Positions 1 to 12,242 of a stretch of 64,000 bases of DNA are shown one piece after another (the stretch's first letter is position 1; each line of letters starts with the position of its first letter). The position numbers were made by a program, and so were the translations under genes. Location: the NCBI GenBank assembly GCA_030770425.1, contig JASJFT010000040.1:231251-295250 (forward strand), read 5' to 3'. The notes under the pieces were generated by a model. It worked only from the letters and a program-made list of their open reading frames with translations. It was not told the DNA's origin and did not search any database. This DNA is from Darksidea phi. Taxonomy: Eukaryota > Ascomycota > Dothideomycetes > Pleosporales > Lentitheciaceae.

Positions 1-1
1 C

Positions 2-562
2 CAGCAGACCATGAACGGCATCAACGAGCAGCTGGCCGTGGAAGAATTCGGATTCCGTCGTGGACAGCTCGACAGGGGAACCGGACGCACACGCCTTCCT
101 TCCAACCCCTTCGAGTCAGTCTTCGACAATGTTTGGGCTGCGAGCTACAAGCGAGGCAGGGAGTCTAACACTGCTAGTGTCGAAGTTTCAGGCGACCCTA
201 CCTCGCCCTCCCGCGAGAACTACGCGTGGCCTATTCTGGTCAACCCGATGACCCAGACACCGGAGCACCCGAACGGCTCCCACGATCTCCGGTGGGTTAG
301 GGACCAGTTGGTCAGCGCCTTGACGGGAATGCGCTCTCTGGTCGCCATGGCTGTCCAGCGAGGCAAGGACGGCCAGCAGGCCAAGGGCCAGCAGCGTGGC
401 ATGCACTGGCGGCCCCAGGGTGACTGGCAGCGAATCGTGTGCGATATTCCAGCCCCGATGGTGGACGTGCTCCACCAGTTCCCCGACCTTCAGAATTGGT
501 ACGATCAACTGAAGCGAGACGCTGCCGAAGCTCTCGCTGGCGGACTTCCGGAGGGCTACTAG
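2..562 (+). CDS. C-terminal part of an unidentified protein (5' end outside window)
   Basis: The frame is open from the window edge to TAG at 560-562, giving about 186 residues; an internal Met at position 11 need not be the start. The sequence is hydrophilic, rich in Arg, Gln, Trp and Pro, with a helical end around QFPDLQNWYDQLKRDAAEAL. There is no signal peptide, membrane segment or motif that I recognise. Codon use is GC-rich and even, like the neighbouring genes, and the opposite-strand frames look like shadows. I believe it is a real terminal exon but cannot give it a function. Confidence 0.7.
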   Translation, partial: QQTMNGINEQLAVEEFGFRRGQLDRGTGRTRLPSNPFESVFDNVWAASYKRGRESNTASVEVSGDPTSPSRENYAWPILVNPMTQTPEHPNGSHDLRWVRDQLVSALTGMRSLVAMAVQRGKDGQQAKGQQRGMHWRPQGDWQRIVCDIPAPMVDVLHQFPDLQNWYDQLKRDAAEALAGGLPEGY

Positions 563-1281
563 AAGTCCACTCCGTTCTTGACTTTGTCGACAAGCGTGCG
601 TTGTGCTCGACCGCAACTGTCGGTTAGTCACCTTCGTACAAACCCTGCTGTCCATTCGGAGTTTCGATCTTTAGACAGCCTTTTCTGACATCGTTGCGTT
701 ATATCGATGAGCGGCGCGGCGAAGGAACGACTCGACTGTAGTGTAGTATACGACGAGCATTTCCCTAGGTCCTAGCGTTTTCCCTTGTCAGCGGAATGGC
801 TGCGTGTCTGCGCGATGCCGCGCATGGCAGAGGGTCGATACGACGGGTTTTCTTTCATTAGCGGACTGGCCGAACGGCCTATTTTCCCCGATGTGTTTTC
901 GACACGCGGAGGTAACTCTGCCACGAGCCATTTGCGGGCGAGAACTGTGTACAATCGCATAAGTAGCATCTCGGCATCAACTGAAAATATGTGTTACAAA
1001 ACTCGGTGTCTACCTTGAATGTGCATCACTCGAGTACAGCTTCCATGTGTGACAATGATATCGATTCTTGATACAAACTATGCGATGATAACGTTAGAAA
1101 GGGAAATTTGGTATCTGTCTATACAAGAACCGCTTACAAAACGCCGCTGAATGCTAGACCATAAAGATGCTATGCGTACTATGAGAAACTTCTAATCACT
1201 ATCATCGTACATATGATTCGACATATCGCCTAGCAAGATATCGTCGGGCGTAGGACCGCGATGGTTTCGCACTGTCTCACG
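563..1281. other. Intergenic, no gene seen
   Basis: This is the 3' flank shared by the partial gene at the left edge (+) and the Erd1-like gene (-), which converge here. Only short frames without family features are present. It should hold both 3' UTRs. Confidence 0.6.
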
Positions 1282-2547
1282 TTAGCCATCGCGTCCCGTT
1301 TGTAGCGATTGCGTTGTAGACTTACCCCACTCACACTCTACACGGAAAAATATCCATATCCATCGCCGTAGCACTTCAAGAACTTCCATCAAAAAGATGC
1401 CTCCCTCTAGATCATTGAAGTGGTCAAGATGTGGACTTAGTTTGAAGCTCCAAGTACATCGTAATATGGCATCCGTCCATATCGCCGCATAGTAGAATTC
1501 TTTAACGTGAAACCAACGATGCCGTCGAAGGCCCCAGGGGTGTTCGGGGTTGTTTCGTTCTTTTGGTTTGAAGAGGGTGAGGTCCCAATCGCGGGTTACA
1601 TCCCAGTATAAGGAGTACGCAGAGTTTACGAGGACGGCTGTAAGCCAGAGGCGGAAGAGAGTTGCTTCTGACATGCCGTACTTTGAGGGTTCTGGAGAGC
1701 GTTGGAGAGCGCTGAGGATGATGACGGGGAAGGCTGTGGAGTACTTCAGCGCGTTGGCAAGATGGACGCCACCCCAACCAGTCGCAGGGTTGATTGAACC
1801 CGACTGCTTGTTCGCTTTCTGAACGCGGGAGTACTCCGTAAGGCATTGCCGGAGCCGGATGAGTGATGGTACACTGATGACGAAAGGAACCCAGAATGCG
1901 CCACCACAGTTGCGATTCGGGGGTCCGGTGGAGCTGTGCGAGGACGAGAAGAACATGCACAACGATATGAAAAGGTCTCCTAGCACTTTCGCATAGCTCG
2001 TCAGCGCATCCGCCAACAAGATATCCCCAAACTTCCCATCCTGCGCCTCCGCAATGCCTCCAATGCTTATCCGCTTTAACGTTGCAAGCGTCCTGTGCCT
2101 TCCATTACGACTAACAAAGGGTATAGGGATGAAGAAGCCGATGACGAGGACGAGAAGATAGAGGTTGGGCAGAATCTCCCAGGCTGCGATGTCCGAGGGG
2201 CTGCCGCTTGTGAGCGACCAGAAGAGGAGGAGGGAGAGGAGGAGCGGGATTGAGAGGGCCGTCGCGACGCGGTAGCAGGAGAGGTAATGTGGGGGGTGGT
2301 GCGGGGAGTTGCGCGCTGGGTAGCGAATAAGGCTAGGAACATCGATGCGAATTATTGAGAGGTAATGGAGGTTGAGGCCCCAGGCCCAAATACCTGAATG
2401 TCATTAGAGCACATCGGTGCTGGAGGGTTGGTTAGCCCGTTAGGAGGAAGTCATACCCATTACTATGATCAAAGCAACGCGATAGGGTAACGGGAGTACG
2501 CGACTGAAGCCATCGAGCTCAGGCTCAATAGCCGGGTCACCGTCCAT
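1282..2547 (-). CDS. ERD1: Erd1-like EXS-domain protein (Golgi/ER membrane)
   Basis: Two exons on the minus strand, 2547-2457 and 2393-1282, with a 63-nt intron (GTATGA...CAG), encode 400 residues starting MDGDPAIEPELDGF. The EXS signature is clear: a GGIAEAQDGKFGDILLADAL segment around residues 145-165, then SLIRLRQCLTEY, HLANALKYSTAFPVII, NSAYSLYWDVTRDWDL, and the end region with LRCTW and VLRRWIW. Several hydrophobic spans fit a polytopic protein with the long EXS C-terminal half. Yeast Erd1 is needed for retention of lumenal ER proteins and Golgi glycosyltransferase recycling, with phosphate export proposed; by family, this copy should act in the early Golgi. It lacks the N-terminal SPX domain of Syg1/XPR1 proteins, which supports Erd1. 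The upstream gene is divergent. Reading through the TTG at 2019 shows that the exon continues far upstream of that position. Confidence 0.88.
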
Positions 2548-3094
2548 CTCTTGCTCTCCCGTGTCCTGAATCTCCTGTCTTGTCCCGCCCTCAAAACCTT
2601 CTCTTCCCTCATCAAATCCCGGCTCAAATCAATGCTGAGCAAACGAATGAATAGAACGTAAAATTCCACCTTTCCCACAATGTGTCGTTACTTTGCGCAA
2701 GAAGTATGTGTGGATAAAAGGTAGCGTGTCCACTTCCCTCACCCGGAGGTTGCGCAAAAGGAGCGCCACAGTACAGCTGACGTAAAATCGGGCTTCAGCC
2801 GCATGCAAGCGACAGGGATGCTCCGCTCCAGCCCTGCCAAGCGAAGCGTTATGAAGGGGGCCGAGCTTTTCCTAAAGCGCATCACCATGACGCTATCATT
2901 TGATAGTGAAGTAAAGGCATCTCTGTCCCTAATTGAACAGCGGTGAGAAGCTTCTAGCTAACCTAGGTCCTAAATCGTCTATTGAGTCGTCACTATACGA
3001 ACGCTTCTACACCCTTGCGTCTTGCCGATCCATCCAAACAAACGATCTATATCCATCCCTCGACAAACTCCGAACCTCCACGTCCTCACTCGCA
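2548..3094. promoter_or_regulatory. Divergent intergenic region
   Basis: These 547 bases separate the start of the Erd1-like gene (-) from the start of the small membrane protein gene (+), so both promoters must lie here. I see no clear TATA box. Short frames across it have no family features. Confidence 0.5.
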
Positions 3095-3561
3095 ATGTCG
3101 CGCCTCACCATTCCCAAGATCTTCATGGCCGGAGGCGCCGTCGGCTTCACCTACTACATGTTCATGCGCCAGTACTGGTTCCCGAACCCTTATAAGACAC
3201 GAGAGGTGCAGAACATAGAGGATCGATACACCGCTGGAGGAGGGACGCCGAACCATACGCCAGCTATTGGCACGCAGCAAGGTCTATAGCCCCGTACATT
3301 TATCTCTGAAGAGAAGATGGGAAGTGTATAGCTGACGATGCGTACTTGCAGGTGACCCGAAAAACGTCGATTCCAAACAAACGAGCGAGGGTAAGGGACC
3401 ACAGTCGGAATGGCATAAGGAGAACGTCTCATCTCAGCAGTCTGAGGTATGTGACACGGCCTAGATGGCTTTACAAAGAAATCTATACTAAGACTCATCT
3501 GCAGCCCGTCTGGCCAAGCAAGTTCTATGAGCAGCAGTACAACAATCCCAAGGGCAAATGA
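3095..3561 (+). CDS. Small single-pass membrane protein, probably mitochondrial
   Basis: Three exons (3095-3281, 3352-3446, 3505-3561) join in frame to 112 residues. Intron 2 is GTATGT...CAG; intron 1 uses a weaker donor, GTCTAT, before TTGCAG. The protein starts MSRLTIPKIFMAGGAVGFTY: a short basic/hydroxylated N-terminus, one hydrophobic span (about residues 8-25), then a polar tail ending PVWPSKFYEQQYNNPKGK. This layout resembles small inner-membrane mitochondrial proteins, but I do not recognise the family, so localisation is inference. The unspliced first frame would stop right after the donor, so splicing is required. An upstream extension of the same frame (from 2933) exists but has no ATG-supported targeting sequence I trust more than the ATG at 3095. 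Confidence 0.7.
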
Positions 3562-4434
3562 GCGCCTCGACGAGATCCACCGATCGCCCGAACGCATAAA
3601 AATTTGGGAAAGCCGAACTGGACAGAGTTTCTGCATGGATACTATTCCGGTGTAGAGTATCTTTCGTACTTTTATCCTGTACATATATCGAATCCTTCCT
3701 TGGTCTCAGATAATTCATAGGACGGTACGATGCATTTGGTCAAGTTAAAAGAGATGTCAGGGGCCTTGTGAGGTCTCTAATACCTCACCATATCATGTTT
3801 TGTGTATACGCGAGATTTCGGGAATGTGGACAGTCCGTCAATGTGAGATACGGCCGCTTACGGAGATCTATATTTGTCCTAAACTTCCATGGCACACGTA
3901 CGGTTCGAATTGTAATCGCTACGATTGTATGTGTGGATATAACAGTAGCACTTCTACTTCTTGATTCCGCTCTAGCGCGCTGAGACGTGATGACAATATT
4001 TACCGAACTGACAGGTTGTACATAAGTGGCCTTCTCCGGTAGATGATATTTATCTTTCTTCTAGCAATAACTTTTTGCTCAACTCAAGCTCATCCCACAT
4101 CGATCTGATAGTGTACGGTTTGTTCCCAACCTTTCATTACTATGAGCTGATTCATAGACCTAACACAGCGCATACGTAACGGTGAAAAAACTGATACTTC
4201 TTTACACCACAAGCAGACTCTACCAAGTCTTCGGAACAATAGGATATAATACCGTTAACAATGAACATTTGGAGTGCCTAGATGCTAGGTGCAGAGGTGA
4301 ACGCGAACTCACGTGGGTTGAGCGGCCCGTGCACCGCCGCTAGTTGCCCAATTCTGACTTCAAGCCTGGACTTCCGAGCTCCAACACCCAATCCGCGAAA
4401 CGCTCGACCAAACGCTATACCGACATTCGACACG
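3562..4434. other. Intergenic, no gene seen
   Basis: Moderately AT-rich. It holds the 3' UTR of the small membrane protein gene and the promoter and 5' leader of the THOC5-like gene. The THOC5-like frame is open back to 4282, but that part is Pro/Asn-rich and unlike the family. Confidence 0.5.
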
Positions 4435-5228
4435 ATGGATGCTCAGCAGGAGGAGATGGAAGTGGCGGATGCCACATACTCGTCTAATAACGGACTACCC
4501 GTGGACTTTGACCCAACAAACCTCAACATTGCCGAGCTCATTAAGACGCCACACAACACTCGCTTGTATCAAGCTATACAAGTTCTGAAAACGCACTTCA
4601 ACGAGCTTGTCGACTACCAGCTAGCACATCCCAAAATCTCGAAGCCCACGACTCGCGAAGAGATCGATAGTGAGAAGAAAGTCCTGCGCGAGCTCGACAC
4701 AAAGGAGAGACAACTCCGCACGCAGCTATCGGTCGTTAAAGCACTGTATCGGCAAGGCATTTTGAGGGTTAGGGAGGAGAAGACGAAGACCGCTGATGAT
4801 AGAGCCGTCAACGATGCTTTGATCCTTGGACTTCACAACCTCAAGTATGAAGAACAGTCTCTGCGATCTGAGATTGCGGCGGCGGAGAACTATGAGTACG
4901 TACATATTCTAACGTATTACCTTGTCTGCTAATTAGTTCAAGCCACAAGTACACGAAGCTCCCTCTCATACCCTCGGAAGAATTCCTAGAGAAGTATCCA
5001 CAGTACGCAGACGCCTCCGAACATGACCTAATGGTTGCGCGCATTGAGCACGAACACCAAGACCGCGTCAAACTGGAAGAGCGCCGACAAGAAAAACTCA
5101 AACAGAAGCAGAAGCTCATCGCAGAAGTCAAGAAGGGCAAAGATGATCTCACGAAGCTCGACAGCATGGTAGAGAAGTTTGTTGAGGCGGCGGAGCCTAT
5201 AAGGAAGGTGCTAGCAACAGAAGAGTAG
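4435..5228 (+). CDS. THO complex subunit 5-like protein (mRNA export)
   Basis: Two exons, 4435-4895 and 4937-5228, with a 41-nt intron (GTACGT...TTAG) give 250 residues from MDAQQEEMEVAD. The body is charged and helical with coiled-coil potential: TRLYQAIQVLKTHFNEL, then KKVLRELDTKERQLRTQL, LHNLKYEEQSLRSEI, the junction motif NYDSSHKYTKLPLIPSEEF, and a basic coiled coil RIEHEHQDRVKLEERRQEK near the C-terminus. The order and the SHKYxxLPLIPxEEF signature fit the N-terminal region of the THOC5/Fmip family, a THO/TREX component that couples transcription to mRNA export in the nucleus. At 250 residues it matches the short fungal form, not the 680-residue animal protein. The frame is open upstream to 4282; I chose 4435 because the family similarity starts there. 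Confidence 0.8.
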
Positions 5229-6158
5229 GACAGTATCAGGACTCTGTTCTTCTTCTCGGGGAGATAGTCCGGTTATGCTAAGATCGTGTGGTGCACAGGG
5301 AAAAGCAGAAGCAAAAGAACGTTGAAGATCTGGATACCCGAAAGCACCGACGTCGACGAATCTTCCATCGGTGCCAAACTCGGCGAAAGCGGTGCATGGC
5401 GTAACGACCTTTAAAGATGCTCAGCACGGGTCGGCAAAACCCCGCAGGTTGAGAGAGCTAGCAAAGCTAACATGAGCGGTAAAGGAAGCTCACGGTCAAG
5501 CCACACGGGGTCAGGTAGGCGCGCACACGGGGGACACAGCGATGGAATGCGGAAGGCTCATGGGAACGATGAGGAAGATGGCACACTGGATTGAAAGCAC
5601 AACACAGATGCTGGCGATGAGCGATTTGCATGAGCGAGATGCCAGGTTATGGAGTAGCACAACAATGAGTTATTATTGCTGTCACAATACAATGCTCCTA
5701 GTCAGCTCGAAACCAAGATCAGGGAGCACGTGACAATTATACCGATTACACTACTATTTTGCCCATATGGACCTATGACTCACCAAAAGAGGGCGGGATG
5801 AGGGGTAGGATCAGCTCAGGGGCACATGGTTCCAATTCCCAAACCTACCAAGAGAAGAACGCAATCTATCTCTCCTACAGACTTGCAAAGTGTAACGACA
5901 GAAAGAACCCTAGTGATTCAGGCACGCTGATCGATTACGAGCAAGATTCACGGTACGCCAGATGAAGGTGAATGTCAGAAGTGGAAATCGGGGCGGCATT
6001 CACCTCCAAGCTCCGAGGCTTTGGCCGCGGGCGCCTGAAAGGGTGATATTTCTATCTTATCTAAGTGGCTTGGCGACAACTCGCCAGCCTTCCGCGTTCC
6101 GCTATGCAACCCGCTTCCTTCCCTCCTCCACACTTCTTTGGAAATTACCACGCCTATC
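5229..6158. other. Intergenic, no gene seen
   Basis: Same-direction gap between the THOC5-like gene and the SNF2/RING gene. A few short frames (such as 5759-5965) have no recognisable content. A C/T-rich stretch (ccttccctcctcc) lies at about 6117-6129, just before the next start codon, as is common in fungal core promoters. Confidence 0.5.
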
Positions 6159-9100
6159 ATGACTTCTGTCTGCGGCGCAGTGAATGTTCTGAGTTTCACC
6201 TCTTATAGCATCCGGGGGTCTTTGGAAAGATATCAGACTGGCTCCTCTAAAACACTTGCGGATCTGTTCCGAACCGATGTTGTGGAGGGTAGTGCATCTG
6301 AGGGACGAGCGCAAAAGAGACGGAAGCTTGATCGTGACGCCAATATTGGCTTACAGCTTGGAGATGTGTTTGATGCAAGCCGGAGCGTTGTTCTTGCCGA
6401 TGTTGATTTACAGTTGGTAAGCCTTTCGCCGCAAGCTATTCATTGTCTTCGTCGCTGACCGTCGCAGCATCTGCCCGAGGGGTTCGAGCCATTAAAGATA
6501 CCAGATGGATCGCCTCCCACAATCTCAATGTCACTTGAGTCGTTTAATCGCACCGATGCGCGAGAGTTTACAGTCTCTTTATGGGATCCGACCTTCTCGA
6601 ACGGTCTAACTCTTGACGCCACCTCCACTCCCGAGCTCCTCGAAGCGATCGCGCTACACTTCGACACCGCCGCGTCACTGTTTATAAGCAAGGAAGAAAG
6701 AAAAAGATCGAAAATACTGCGTATCCCATCCTGTCGCTGTACTTTGTCGGCGCCGGCGACCGGCGAGCACTCGCTACGACTAAAGGTGGAGGTACGGTGG
6801 ATTGTAGGATTATCCGTCTTGGACCGACCCGGTCAAAGGGCCCTCATACGTAAGGAGATGAACATACTCTCGAGATACTTTCCGGATGATTCCAGAGAGG
6901 CCAGAACACCTTGGGCACTCTCCGACTTCTACGACGCCGTGCATGTTCCGTCGACCACTCAGAATGTCTCACCTCGCATTCAGGAGGATTTGAACGGGAC
7001 CGAGCTATATCCGTTTCAACAAAGAGCTGTCGATTGGCTACTGCGACGTGAAGGTGTCGCGTTCACAGCGTCCGGGGACCTCTCCCCAGTTACCGACGAT
7101 ATCATAGACTCTGCTCCTGTGTCATTCAAGGCTACACAGGATGCAACCGGCAAAACGTGCTATGTTAGTCATTTGCGTGGCATTATTGTGTCAGATTTGG
7201 ACCCTGCCTGGGACGCTACACGATCTCTTCGAGGTGGCATTCTAGCCGAAGAGATGGGTCTTGGAAAGACTGTCGAGTTGATCGCGTTAATTTCCCACCA
7301 CAAACGCAAAGTGCCGAAAGGGAACATCCGTGACCCCTATCTAGGAACGCTCGTTAAACCATCAAGCGCAACCCTTATCATTACTCCTCCTTCAATACTT
7401 GCACAGTGGAAGCAAGAGATAGCGACACATGCGCCTGAGCTTAAAGTGCTGCATTATAAAGGCCTGCCTCCAACATCAGCAGCGAGCAAAGAACATGCGG
7501 AAGCTACGGTCGAGAACCTTTTGCAGTTCGACATCGTTCTAACCACTTACAATGTCTTGTCCAAAGAGGTACACTTTGCCACTCCTCCTCCGGATCGCTC
7601 ACTCCGACATAAGAAAGTTCACGAGCGTAGGAAGAGTCCTTTGGTCGAAATCTCATGGTGGAGAGTCTGTCTCGATGAAGCGCAGATGGTAGAGAGCGGC
7701 GTAAGCCAAGCTGCTACCGTAGCTCGCATCATTCCCCGATGCAACGCCTGGGCTGTGTCTGGAACCCCGCTGCGCAAAGACATTCAAGATTTGCGTGGTC
7801 TCCTTATATTTCTACGATACCAGCCCTTCGCTGGCTCGAAAACGCTTTGGGACCGTCTCGATAAGCCTTCTTTCCGAGCAGTTTTCAACCAAATTGCCCT
7901 GCGACATACTAAAGACAAGATTCGTGAAGAGCTCCGTCTTCCACCGCAGAAACGAGTCGTCATCACTGTCCCTTTCACAGCCATCGAAGAGCAGAACTAT
8001 TCGGAAATGGTACGCCAGATGTGCAGGGCGTGCTTCTTGTCGCAAGAGGGCATACCACTCCGTGATGATAGAGAGGCCGATCACCCAGAAGTCATCGAAC
8101 GCATGCGCGAATGGCTAGTGCGGCTGCGTCAGACTTGCCTTCATGCTCATGTTGGCCGGCGAAACAGAAAAGCACTAGGTGCCAAAAACGGCCCGCTTCG
8201 GACAGTCGACGAAGTGCTTGAGGTTATGATTGAACAAAATGATACGGGCCTTAAAGCAGAGGCTCGAGAACTTGTTTTGGCTCAGATGATGCGCGGACAC
8301 GTTCAGGCTAATGCTAAGAATATCGAGAGGCGGAGTATAATCGCGCTGCCTCACTACCAGGAGGCATTAGAGAGCACTCAGGGTTACGTCAAGATGTGCA
8401 GGAACGAGCTCGCACTGGAAAAAGAGAGGCTTCGCTCAACTCTGCCCGCTAAGGATAGCTCCAATGACTTCTCCGACGACGAAGAGGACGACGAACAGGG
8501 CGATAAATCAGGTCGCATTGCAGTTTTCCGAAGAACCTTACGCTCATTCCTAGAGTTGGAGCACGCTTGCCATTTCTTCATCGGTAATATGTACTACCAG
8601 ATACACTCCAATCCGAAGCTCACGGAGCCTGGGTCGGATGAGTTCAAACGACTAGAGCGGCTTGAGGAGGAATCGTACGAAAAAGCTAAACAGCTTCGAA
8701 AAGAGCTTCTCAGACACCCGCAGGGCCGCGCCCAAAGCCAAATGAAGAAGATCGAGCCAGGACCACCCGCGTCCATACATGAAATTGCCGAACTTCCAGA
8801 TCTAGGGGGCATCGAAAGTCGCAGAATCTTAGAAATGATGGACAACGTCACCAATGTGATGAATGCCCAGGTCGATCAACTTTGTGAATGGCGGGCAAAG
8901 ATTGTTGACATATTGACTTCGCCACTCGTCGACCAGGACGAGAATAAAGTCATCACTGGTGATGAGTATGAAGATTCGACTAAAGTCCAAGATGAGCTTT
9001 ACGTGTACATTATGGCGCTCCGTACACTCATAGCGGACCGCAACACCGCTGTTCACGGCTTGCATGACCTTCTCGTTGAACACGAATTGCAAGTAGCAGT

Positions 9101-10664
9101 GAAGCAGGCGCAGTCTAAAGAGGAGGATAAGAGAGGCCACGCACCGGAGCTTGTACTCGAAATCGGGCGAATCCGCGAGAGGCTCAAGCCGAAAGAGTCA
9201 GATGGATCTTTAAAAGGAGTCATATCCGCTGCACGTTCGCTGATCACGGGGCTGCAGTGGAGAGCTGATGCCGCGGATGCTCGAGCTGAACGGGAGCTCG
9301 TCATTGCTAAGAAGCATCTGGAGCGCATTCAAGCAATATCTACCGAGCAAGAGAAAGCGATCACAGAGCTGGAAAAAGAGCAGGATCTCTTTCGCGCTAC
9401 AATGAACCAACGTTTGGAGTTCTATCGACAACTTCAGCACATCTCTGACACTGTTTCTCCTTGGAGAGATGAGTTGGATGAAGTCTTCGATGTCCCAGAA
9501 TACGAGCGACAGATAGCACTCGTGGAAGATAAGGAGAAATCGCTAGCAGGTTTGAAGACAAAGCACGCGTATCTTACCAATCTTCGCCGTGAGAACCAGC
9601 AAGGGGGCGTGAAGCATGAATGCATTATCTGTCAGGACGAGTTTGAGGTCGGCGTCTTGACCTCATGTGGGCATAAAGTGAGCCGGTCTTGTTACTATGG
9701 TGAAGCTAGGACTAACGATGAGTAGTACTGTAAGGAATGCATCAACCAGTGGTGGCATCAGCATCGCACCTGCCCGCTCTGCAAACAAAGATTGAACTCA
9801 AAAGACTTCAAAGATATTACCTTCAAACCAAGCGAAGTCACGGCTCAAGAGGAGAATCAAGACGCAGCGAGCGCTTCGCAGCCTTCTACTCCCTCCTCGG
9901 CTAACTCGTCCATCTATTCCGACATAAGCGATTCGACAATGAAAGAGATTAAGCTGATCGACCTCGAAGGCTCATACGGTACAAAAGTTGACATGATCGC
10001 CCGACATCTACTCTGGATCCGCAGAAACGATCCTGGCGCGAAGTCTATCATCTTCTCGCAATTCGCAGACTTCCTTGGGGTGTTGAGAGATGCCTTCAGA
10101 AAGTGGAAGATTGGTGCTAGCGGAATTGGAGATAGGGACGGCATCAACAAGTTCAAATGTGATCCTGCTGTCGAATGCTTCTTGTTGGACGCCAAGTCAG
10201 ATTCATCGGGTCTGAACTTGGTCAACGCGACCTACGTGTTCCTTTGCGAGCCGCTCATCAACCCCGCCATCGAGCTGCAGGCTATCGCCCGTGTGCATCG
10301 AATCGGGCAGCAGCGCGCCACCACAGTGTTCATGTATCTCGTCAGCGACACGGTCGAGGAAGCCATATACGACATCTCTGTTGCCCGTCGGCTAGAGCAT
10401 ATGGGTCGAAGCGCAGGCTCTCAATCAGGCTCTGCAACGCTCGCCCTGCAAGAGAAAACGCTTGATGCAGCCAACTCTATGGAGCTGGAAGCCGCCCCGT
10501 TGAAGCAGCTCCTCGGCAAGAAGGGCGATGGAGAAGTTGTCCTAGCTGATGATCTTTGGACTTGCTTGTTTGGGAAGCCGCGGAAGCAGCACAGTGCTGT
10601 GCTGAACCGCGAGATAGGGAGGCAATTGCGTGCAGAGGCTGCGGAGAGGAGGATTGTGGACTAG
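6159..10664 (+). CDS. IRC20: SNF2 ATPase with embedded RING finger, SHPRH/Irc20 group
   Basis: Three exons (6159-6416, 6468-9677, 9726-10664) join to 1468 residues. The Walker A motif AEEMGLGKT is near residue 343 and the DEAH-like box is LDEAQMVES, the form seen in SHPRH/Irc20 proteins. A long charged coiled-coil insertion follows (about 640-1130). A C3HC4 RING lies at about 1137-1180: CIIC, CGHK, then YCKEC and CPLC across the second intron. The helicase C lobe ends with VHRIGQQRATTVFMYL near 1340. Placing RING between the two helicase lobes is the family hallmark: a DNA-dependent ATPase plus ubiquitin E3 ligase acting in the nucleus in DNA damage tolerance or recombination. The 48-nt second intron sits inside the RING; if retained, translation stops at TAG 9723-9725 before the second ATPase lobe. 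Assignment to Irc20 rather than SHPRH is less sure than the group. Confidence 0.9.
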
Positions 10665-12242
10665 TCTACGACTGGGGCGGTTACTACGCTAGAATTGAGC
10701 GGTGCTGAAAGTATTTGATGGGGATTTTCGACTGGTGTTTGATGCACTATACCCATGTTTTGTAGATCTTCCACTATATACCACCCGAACGGCTTCGGGT
10801 TGACCTAGTGTCACGCTAAACCCTGTAAGGTCCCGCCTTCAGAGTATCGCTATACCAAGGGGATCACTCACGTTGAGGTACTAGGAGCTAGAGACAGAGT
10901 TGCTTTTCTTTCTCTAGATATCTATTTAGATGCGATGCGGCTATATTATCACCCTGTCCTCAATCGCCGCTCTAGAGAAGGAAGGATTAGAGTATGAAGC
11001 GATGCCAAAGAGAAGGTCGCTAAGAACATGAAGGATGTCTTTGCGAAGGATTGATTGTCTCCGACATGGTATTCTCGGCGAGTTTCGGGGCAGTTTCCCC
11101 TAATGTCGACGGACGTAATTAAGCGAGTCTCTTTTTAGGCAGAAACTACTAATGTGTACGTACGCACTGTAATTGCTTACGTACATATGTTCATGAGGCT
11201 GAACTAGCGGGCTGGGCGTTCGCATCTACAGGCACGCGCACACACCCACACCTTGTTTGGGAAGTCTTTCGCGAAGACGTGAGTGCAGCCCGGCAAGACC
11301 AAGGCGGCGAGTGGTGATGTCATGGGTTGATGTTTGATCATGCTGTCTAGTCGAGATATTGAGGCAGTGCGCGTCATATATCGATGGGGAGGCGAGATGT
11401 AGGCCGCCAGTGTTGTGGTCGGTCGTCGGAGCGCGGCTTAATCCCGACATTCCGGGTCCGAGCTATACGGCAGGAGCACTTCAACCTACGCTATTCCTGC
11501 TCCTTGGGCGTTTGGCAGGCAAGGCTTCAAGGGGTCATTTGGCTAGACGCTGGTGCAGACATGTGCATGCTGACGGACGAATATCCGTATGCAGCGGGCT
11601 TGAGGGCATCCAGACCGCTTGTCAGTATCAGATTGCAACTACCGCAACCGTCTTTGCGCCTGAGACGCGCGGTGGGATTGGCTTTGTTCCCCAAGATGCG
11701 GCCATCACGGTACTTTCAAAAGTCGGCGAGAAGTCTCCGCAAAAAGGATCCGCAAACGGGAGATACAGCTGGAGAGTTGTTTGAGCCGTCAATCTGCGAT
11801 GCACGACTCATAGACGAGCCACGGTCAAGGCAGCCACATGGGATGCTTTTTACGGTAGGCCAGCCGGACGAAAAATAGCCGCTTGGTAGTCTCAAACAGG
11901 AAAGGCGCAGCCGTATCAGTGGATTCGGATTCCTCGGACCGTGGCCGCACAGACCATCTTGGCGCAATCAGGAGCGGAAGCATGTCGTCTTGTTCGCAAC
12001 ATCAGCGTGTCGGCGTCTCGGTCACCCGTTTTCGCCTAGTTTAGGGTCGGATGGACGTAACAACTCGTCCAGCCCTAGCGGCCGGAGGCTCTTCCGCTAT
12101 ATCATCTCCTGACTGCCCGCTGAGGCTCCCGTTTGCTCCACATTCACTTCGCCATCATTCCCTAACTGCCTTTGCCCTCTCCCCCGCTTCTGTGCTTGGA
12201 ACACGAACCCCTTGTTGTTCTAGTACTTGACTTACACCATCC
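10665..12242. other. Intergenic, no convincing gene
   Basis: Gap of 1.58 kb upstream of the MFS gene. Overlapping frames of 141 and 164 codons at 11359-11878 lie in different phases over the same DNA and have no family features, so I treat them as chance frames in GC-rich sequence. The last 150 bases before 12243 are rich in C/T, consistent with the MFS promoter. Confidence 0.5.

Noticed and set aside
11359..11878. Overlapping plus-strand frames of 141 and 164 codons
   Set aside because: Two phases overlap over the same DNA, no family features, Arg-rich and irregular composition; likely chance frames.
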